This document shows, piece by piece, positions 59,458-64,000 of a DNA stretch of 64,000 nt; position 1 is the first letter of the stretch; each line of letters begins with the position of its first letter. The notes under the pieces were generated by a model, which had not been told where the DNA came from, made no database searches, and was given only the letters and a program-made list of their open reading frames with translations. The DNA lies in contig DASYHQ010000028.1 of the NCBI GenBank assembly GCA_035998445.1, positions 20,839 to 84,838 of the forward strand, in the 5' to 3' direction. A program made the position numbers and the translations under genes. The stretch is from Tepidisphaeraceae bacterium. GTDB lineage: Bacteria; Planctomycetota; Phycisphaerae; Tepidisphaerales; Tepidisphaeraceae.

Positions 59458-60255
59458 ATGAGCACCGCAGACACCAATCCCGTCCCCGCGCCAGCCGCGG
59501 CCAACGCGTTGTCGGAGCACACCGTGCGGTCGATCGACGTCAAACGCGTCTACAAGATGGGCACCGAAGAGGTCCACGCGCTCAAGGGCGTCACCGTCAG
59601 CATCGAGCGCGGCGAGTACATCTCCATCATGGGCCCCTCCGGCAGCGGCAAGTCCACGTTCTTCAACATGATCGGCGGCCTCGACAAGCCCTCCAGCGGC
59701 AAGGTCTACATCGACGAGGTCGACATCGCGCAGCTCGACAGCTACGAGCTCGCCTGGATGCGCTGCCACAAGATCGGCTACATCTTCCAGACCTTCAACC
59801 TGCTGACCGTGCAGACCGCGCTGGAGAACGTCATGCTGCCCATGGTCTTCGCAGGCATGAACACCTCTGAAGCGCAGGACCGCGCCGCGGAGATCCTCAA
59901 GCGCGTCGAACTGGGCCACCGTTTGTTCAACAAGCCCGGCGAGATGTCCGGCGGCCAGCAGCAGCGCGTCGCCATCGCCCGCGCGTTCGCCAACGACCCC
60001 GCGATCATCCTCGCCGACGAACCGACCGGTAACCTCGATTTGAACACCGGCACGCTCATCATTAAGCTGCTGCGCGACCTGAATAAGGAAAAGGGCGTCA
60101 CGATCATCAGTGCCACGCACGACCACAAGATGCTGGCCGTCTCCGACCGCATCATCTGGATCCGCGACGGCCGCGTCGACAAGATCCAGAACCGCGAAGA
60201 CCTGAAGATCGAGGTTGGCACCATCGAAGGTGCCGGCGGCGAGGACGCGCATTAG
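59458..60255 (+). CDS. LolD/MacB-type ABC ATPase
   Basis: A 265-residue ATPase driving an FtsX-type permease. Walker A GPSGSGKST, Q loop IFQTFNLL, signature MSGGQQQR (usually LSGGQ), Walker B AIILADEPTGNLD, and H-loop SATHDHKML. GGAG precedes the ATG at 5-nt spacing. The Pro/Ala-rich first 20 residues are variable, and the short tail after DGRVDKIQNRED is likely disordered. The gene closes the seven-gene locus. With two FtsX-type proteins encoded upstream, a heterodimeric complex resembling LolCDE is possible. Substrate unknown. Confidence 0.93.
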   Translation: MSTADTNPVPAPAAANALSEHTVRSIDVKRVYKMGTEEVHALKGVTVSIERGEYISIMGPSGSGKSTFFNMIGGLDKPSSGKVYIDEVDIAQLDSYELAWMRCHKIGYIFQTFNLLTVQTALENVMLPMVFAGMNTSEAQDRAAEILKRVELGHRLFNKPGEMSGGQQQRVAIARAFANDPAIILADEPTGNLDLNTGTLIIKLLRDLNKEKGVTIISATHDHKMLAVSDRIIWIRDGRVDKIQNREDLKIEVGTIEGAGGEDAH

Positions 60256-60305
60256 CGGTAGGATTCTGTTGCTCTGCCCGCTCTGTGGGACTAAGTTGAA
60301 CGGTC

Positions 60306-60887
60306 ATGGCGCTACCCCAGCTCAAACAACGCCGCTTCACGCCAGAAGAGTATTACAAGCTCGAGCGCGACGCCGCGTACAAGAGCGACTTCTATGACGG
60401 GGAGATCTTCGACATGTCCGGGGGCACGGCCCGGCACAGCAAGATCACCTTCAACCTGAGCGTTGCAGTGGGCATGCAGCTGCGTGGCAAGACGTGCGAA
60501 GCCTACGAATCCAACCTGCGCGTCGCGATCCTCAAGACCGGCTTGCGCACCTATCCTGACGTCAGCATCTACTGCCAGCCGCTGGACTTCGACCCCGAAG
60601 ACACCGGACAGACCACGGCGGTTAATCCGACCGTCGTCTTCGAGGTACTCTCGCCCTCCACCGAGCGATACGACCGTGGCCTTAAGGCCGAACAGTATCG
60701 CCAGATCGACTCGCTGACGGCCCACGTGATCGTCTGGCAGACGGAAGCGAAGATCGAGGTCTTCGCCCGCGACGGCGACGCCTGGACGCCGACCGTCGCC
60801 ACGGGACTGGACGCATCAATCGTCATTCCCGGGCCGGACGTGTCGATCAAGCTTGCCGACGTCTATGACCGCGTCACGTTCGACTAA
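60306..60887 (+). CDS. Uma2-family endonuclease-like protein
   Basis: A 193-residue protein of the DUF820/Uma2 family, a PD-(D/E)XK-like nuclease fold. The N-terminal RRFTPEEYYKLERD, then FYDGEIFDMSGG, TYPDVSIYCQ and FEVLSPSTERYDRGLKAEQY carry the family's acidic and lysine positions. Function is not established; members are common in many copies in cyanobacteria and planctomycetes. It follows the ABC locus by 50 bp, but a functional link is unlikely. Confidence 0.85.
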   Translation: MALPQLKQRRFTPEEYYKLERDAAYKSDFYDGEIFDMSGGTARHSKITFNLSVAVGMQLRGKTCEAYESNLRVAILKTGLRTYPDVSIYCQPLDFDPEDTGQTTAVNPTVVFEVLSPSTERYDRGLKAEQYRQIDSLTAHVIVWQTEAKIEVFARDGDAWTPTVATGLDASIVIPGPDVSIKLADVYDRVTFD

Positions 60888-60973
60888 ATCACTGTTGACC
60901 GAGGCGCCGGCGGCGCGGACGCGCATTAGGCAGCGCCCGGTCGCGGCCGCTGCTCGCTTTACTGGATGACGAT

Positions 60974-62617
60974 ATGGAACAGCTGCGCATTGGCATCGTC
61001 GGGGCAGCGGGGCGGGGCGCATCGTTCAAGGCCGCGTTGGACGCGTCGGGCGAGGCCGTGCTGCATGCGGTGTGCGACGCACGGGCCGATGCGCTGCCCA
61101 AAGCGCAGGCGACGCTTGGGGCCCGCGAGGCGTACGTCGATTTCGACGAGATGATCGACCGCGCCGATTTGCACGCCGTCGTCATCGCCACGCCGATGCC
61201 GCTGCACGTGCCGCAGTCGATCCGCGCGCTGTCGGCCGGTTTGCACGTGCTGTCGGAGGTGCCCGCCGGCGTCAGCATCGACGAATGCCGCGCCCTCACG
61301 GTCGCCGCCCGGCGCAGTCGCGCCGCGTACATGATGGCCGAGAACTACACGTACATTCGCACCAACGCCATCGTGCGCGAGATGGTCGCCCGCGGCCTCT
61401 TCGGCGACACCTACTTCGCCGAGGCCGAGTACGTCCACGAGATCCGTAAGTACGAGACCTTTACTCCTTGGCGCCGCCACTGGCAGCTGGGCCTGCCGGG
61501 CAACACCTACTGCACGCACTCGCTCGGGCCCGTGTTGCAGTGGATGCCCGGCCACCGCGTGACGCAGGTCGCCTGCGCTGGCTCGGGCCAGCGGCACATT
61601 GATTCGACCGGCAAGCCGTTCGAGGGAACCAACAACCTCACGCTCTGCCGCACCGACAAGGGCGGCCTGATCAAGCTGCGCCTCGATTTGCTCTCCGATC
61701 GCCCGCACGCGATGACGAACTACCAGCTTCAGGGCGCCGACGGCTGCTACGAGTCCGCCCGCGCCCCCGGCGAGCCCGACCGCGTCTGGCTGCGCGCCCG
61801 ATCGACCGATGCCAACGCGTGGACGCCGCTGGCCGACCTGGCCGACGAGTTCCTGCCCGACTACTGGAAGCACGCCAGCGAGCAGGCGAAGGCCGCGGGC
61901 CACGGGGGCGGCGATTACTTCGAGGTGATGGACTTCCTCGCCGCCTGCCGTGGCACGCGCCCCGCGCCCATCGGCATCGACGCCGCCATGGACATGACCC
62001 TCCCCGGCCTCGCCTCGCAGCAGTCGGCCGCGCAGGGCGGCGCCTGGGTCGACGTGCCCGATTCGCGCCAGTGGACGGCCGACTATGTGCACCGCGACGG
62101 CCAGCTCAACATGATCTTCCCCGACCGCGCCGCCACGCCCCCGGCCGACGTGCCGCCCGGCTACGCGCTGCGCCCGTTCGACGCCGCCCGCGACGTGCCC
62201 GCCTACGCCGCGCTCATGAACAAGGCCGGCTTCGGCGACTGGCCGCCCGACCGCGTGCTGTCCACCTCGCGCAACGCGCTCGACAGCGGCCACCTGGTCA
62301 TCGAACACCTCGAGACGCGCGCCCTGGTCGCCACCGCCTTAGCCAACCACTCCCCATCAGCCCTGCACCCCAACGGCGGCGAACTAGGCTGGGTCGCCGC
62401 CGACCCCGCCCACGCCGGCCGCGGCCTCGGCCGCGCCGCCTGCGCCGCCGTCGTCGCGCTGCTCCGCACGCGCGGCTACCGCCGCCTCTTCCTCCTCACC
62501 GACGACTTCCGCCTGCCCGCCATCGCCATCTACCTGCGCCTCGGCTTCGAACCGCTGCTGCACAACAACGCCATGCCCATTCGGTGGGACGCGGTCCGCA
62601 CGGCGTTACGGCGATGA
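60974..62617 (+). CDS. Gfo/Idh/MocA oxidoreductase fused to a GNAT acetyltransferase
   Basis: A 547-residue fusion. Residues ~1-385 are a Gfo/Idh/MocA NAD(P)-dependent sugar oxidoreductase: nucleotide loop GIVGAAGRG (7-15), and the EKP motif appears as EVP (95-97), so the usual active-site lysine is missing. Residues ~395-545 form a GNAT acetyltransferase with the acetyl-CoA motif VAADPAHAGRGLGRAAC and the tail IAIYLRLGFEP. The substrate of either half is unknown; modification of an amino sugar or cyclitol would make sense of the pairing. GC content rises towards the GNAT half. No adjacent sugar cluster is seen. Confidence 0.85.
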   Translation: MEQLRIGIVGAAGRGASFKAALDASGEAVLHAVCDARADALPKAQATLGAREAYVDFDEMIDRADLHAVVIATPMPLHVPQSIRALSAGLHVLSEVPAGVSIDECRALTVAARRSRAAYMMAENYTYIRTNAIVREMVARGLFGDTYFAEAEYVHEIRKYETFTPWRRHWQLGLPGNTYCTHSLGPVLQWMPGHRVTQVACAGSGQRHIDSTGKPFEGTNNLTLCRTDKGGLIKLRLDLLSDRPHAMTNYQLQGADGCYESARAPGEPDRVWLRARSTDANAWTPLADLADEFLPDYWKHASEQAKAAGHGGGDYFEVMDFLAACRGTRPAPIGIDAAMDMTLPGLASQQSAAQGGAWVDVPDSRQWTADYVHRDGQLNMIFPDRAATPPADVPPGYALRPFDAARDVPAYAALMNKAGFGDWPPDRVLSTSRNALDSGHLVIEHLETRALVATALANHSPSALHPNGGELGWVAADPAHAGRGLGRAACAAVVALLRTRGYRRLFLLTDDFRLPAIAIYLRLGFEPLLHNNAMPIRWDAVRTALRR

Positions 62618-62632
62618 TCGCCCAGTGAACCG

Positions 62633-62720
62633 GTCCGCAGAAGTTACCAGCGGACCCCAGTGGACTACGGGACTTCAAAGACTCCCGCCCCCTTTATCCC
62701 CCGACCCCTTTATCCCCGCC
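62633..62720. repeat. Half copy of palindrome family B with CCCCTTTATCC words
   Basis: GGTCCGCAGAAGTTACCAGCGGACCCC resembles one arm of family B in short form; GACTCCC and two CCCCTTTATCC words follow. It fills the gap before the next gene. Confidence 0.65.
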
Positions 62721-62825
62721 TGAGAAAAAAGGTCACCGCCATGGAAAAGGCACTGGGTTCACAAGCAGGCGAAGTGAAGTACGCTCGACCCATTCGGAAT
62801 GCCGTGCGCGAGTAAAGGAGTGGAC

Positions 62826-63362
62826 ATGGATAGGGATGAGATTGATGGGCTTGTGAAACGATTGGGCCACTGGAATGGCGATGCGATCCTCGAGGATCTT
62901 AGCAAACTCTCTTCAGGCGATCTTGCCGATGTACTAGATTGCAAATCGAAGCTCGTTGGAGATACCGCGGCAGATATATTGGCGTCACGCGACGAGGCAG
63001 AACTGCTAGTTCGACGCTTGATCAATGATAAGGTTCTCACTGTACTCGGGCGCGTACGAGTCACGAATATACTAACCAGTATGGGTCTCTCCGCACCGGG
63101 GGCCATTGACGCGTACGTACACGTTCTCGACGATCGGAACGATGGGGTATTTAGCAACGGGCTATTCGGCATCGTCTTCATGCGCCGCCGCGACCTAATC
63201 CCTGAACTTCAGAAGCGATTGAATCAAACTCGCGCTGATTCGAGTCGCTGGGAGATGTTGACCACTGCAATCGACGCATTGGCGGCGGACGACCCGTCCG
63301 TGTTCAGCCCAGGATTCTGCGATACTACTAACGTGTGGCGGCTTGACGAACGGCGGAAATAA
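62826..63362 (+). CDS. Hypothetical HEAT-like protein, stop codon supplied by a repeat
   Basis: A 178-residue soluble helical protein. AAGGAG precedes ATG 62826 with 5-nt spacing. Helix pairs such as LVKRLGHWNGDAILEDLSKL, AIDAYVHVLDDRNDGVF and LTTAIDALAADD look like degenerate HEAT-type repeats. Base composition is lower in GC than the neighbours, suggesting acquisition. The last codons (DERRK then stop) lie inside the CCCCTTTATCC-type repeat beginning near 63356, so the original end of the protein may have been replaced. Function unknown. Confidence 0.55.
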   Translation: MDRDEIDGLVKRLGHWNGDAILEDLSKLSSGDLADVLDCKSKLVGDTAADILASRDEAELLVRRLINDKVLTVLGRVRVTNILTSMGLSAPGAIDAYVHVLDDRNDGVFSNGLFGIVFMRRRDLIPELQKRLNQTRADSSRWEMLTTAIDALAADDPSVFSPGFCDTTNVWRLDERRK

Positions 63363-63456
63363 GGGGTCGGGCGGAAATAAGGGGTCGGGAGTCATTGTTT
63401 ATCTGAATCTAAGACTCCCGACCCCTTTATCCGGCCCGACCCCTTTATCCGGCCCG
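63356..63456. repeat. Inverted array of GACCCCTTTATCC words
   Basis: Two AAATAAGGGGTCGGG words on the left pair with two CCCGACCCCTTTATCC words on the right, around a loop of about 20 bp. It overlaps the end of the preceding gene. Confidence 0.85.
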
Positions 63457-63541
63457 AATAGTGGTCTGACCCTCACCCGCCCGCGAACGAGACGCCGCGA
63501 CCGGATTCACCGCTTGACGAGGAGGCCTTCATAGTGGCGGG

Positions 63542-63859
63542 TTATATGCCGATCTCCGCACGTATCGGCTGAACGGCTTCGTCGGGCAAGCCATCGAACG
63601 CGGGGGGCGAAGGGAACGACAAGGTGATGCCGCACTCCTTTGCAGTACGGACGATGTTGCGGAACAACTCCAAGAACGACAACCCGGTGCTCGATCGAGA
63701 GCAGGTGAAGCTTGACTTAGCGGGATCCCAGTATACGGACCTCGCTTCTCGGTAGATGTGCTGGTACGAGGCGTGACCACCGCCAGCGAGAACGCAGTGA
63801 AGGTTCTCATCGAGAAATAGGATGGCCGAGACTGGTTCGGTGGGCATGGGCCGAGGCAT
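63542..63859 (-). CDS. Hypothetical protein
   Basis: A protein of about 105 residues starting at ATG 63859 (ATG 63847 is also possible). AILFLDENLHCVLAGGG is a strand-turn-strand start, SFLELFRNIVRTAKECGI a helix. No known family, signal peptide or catalytic motif is recognised. The frame is open upstream to 63931 but the added residues are basic and repeat-like. Its GC is somewhat lower than average for the window. Confidence 0.45.
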   Translation of the reverse strand: MPRPMPTEPVSAILFLDENLHCVLAGGGHASYQHIYREARSVYWDPAKSSFTCSRSSTGLSFLELFRNIVRTAKECGITLSFPSPPAFDGLPDEAVQPIRAEIGI

Positions 63860-64000
63860 ATAACTAGTGATTGACCTGACCGGCGCGCGCCGATCATCGT
63901 GCGGCAGTCGCCTATTAGGCGCAGGCGGCAACTGGTGGTCAAGCGGGGGGTTACGGGCGGTGGCGGGCTGCGGTGGGCGGGATGCTATCGTGCGGGCGGC

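Noticed and set aside
47522..60255. Antibiotic efflux system of MacAB type
   Set aside because: There is no MacA-like adaptor or TolC-like channel, and the peptidase-like, OPT-like and PqqD-like genes do not fit.
1..64000. tRNA or rRNA genes
   Set aside because: No T-arm and acceptor pairing combination or rRNA-like segment was recognised by eye; a tRNA search program could still find one.

Overview
The window looks like a chromosomal segment of a high-GC Planctomycetota bacterium, most likely class Phycisphaerae (Tepidisphaerales-like); the placement is inferred, not searched. Clues are three large secreted proteins with N-terminal RLEERRLF-type (LEPR-like) motifs, a fused LpxC/FabZ followed by LpxA, a paired DUF6785/DUF6784-like membrane-protein locus, a short membrane protein with the ESFPASDPP tail motif, and many dispersed palindromic intergenic repeats. 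No rRNA, tRNA, CRISPR array, prophage or transposase gene was recognised.

Layout. 1-3240: a kinase-like phosphotransferase, a secreted PDZ protein and a nucleoside hydrolase. 3259-10287 (minus strand): a tightly packed stressosome operon, rsbR - rsbS - rsbT - (RsbT-like ATPase + PP2C phosphatase) - (RsbT-like ATPase + histidine kinase) - hybrid kinase with receivers at both ends. 10422-13155: hemB and a divergent ArnT/PMT-like glycosyltransferase. 13261-16917: a 1218-residue GAF/multi-PAS hybrid kinase whose catalytic core is paralogous to the one in the stressosome operon. 17275-21487: a GH51 arabinofuranosidase and two paralogous secreted low-complexity proteins. 21787-28236: an MFS transporter, a short unpaired HicB-like protein, a HAD protein, a DegT aminotransferase, an MsbA-type ABC exporter carrying a PDZ-like insertion, and a DUF2892-like protein. 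28633-37660: three large paralogous secreted proteins built from delta-60 or propeller repeats and pre-peptidase C-terminal (PPC) domains. 37917-41159: small hypotheticals, a polysaccharide-export-domain protein and a 21-bp minisatellite among palindromic repeats. 41420-46949: a DEAD-box helicase, a glyoxalase-fold protein, lpxA, lpxC/fabZ, an orphan Phd/YefM-like antitoxin and a PilZ protein. 47522-60255 (plus strand): a seven-gene membrane locus: a giant degenerate M28 peptidase-FtsX fusion, two OPT-like multi-pass proteins, an unknown soluble protein, a PqqD-like protein, a second FtsX permease and a LolD-like ATPase. 60306-64000: a Uma2 nuclease, a Gfo/Idh/MocA-GNAT fusion and two hypotheticals.

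How the parts may work together. In the stressosome operon RsbR and RsbS would form the sensory core and release RsbT-type ATPases. Two of the three RsbT-type domains are fused to other signalling modules, which suggests direct wiring into phosphorelay output rather than into a sigma-factor cascade; no output regulator with a DNA-binding or GGDEF domain lies in the window. In the seven-gene locus the two FtsX permeases and the LolD-like ATPase could form a heteromeric MacB/LolCDE-class complex in which the dead peptidase ectodomain serves as a periplasmic binding module and the PqqD-like protein as a cytoplasmic peptide-binding adaptor. This locus is the best candidate for an undescribed system. 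Lipid A genes and the MsbA-like exporter agree with a Gram-negative-type envelope.

Functions rest on motif recognition by eye. Start codons were moved from the longest possible ORF where a ribosome-binding site, domain boundary, signal peptide or overlapping repeat argued for it.
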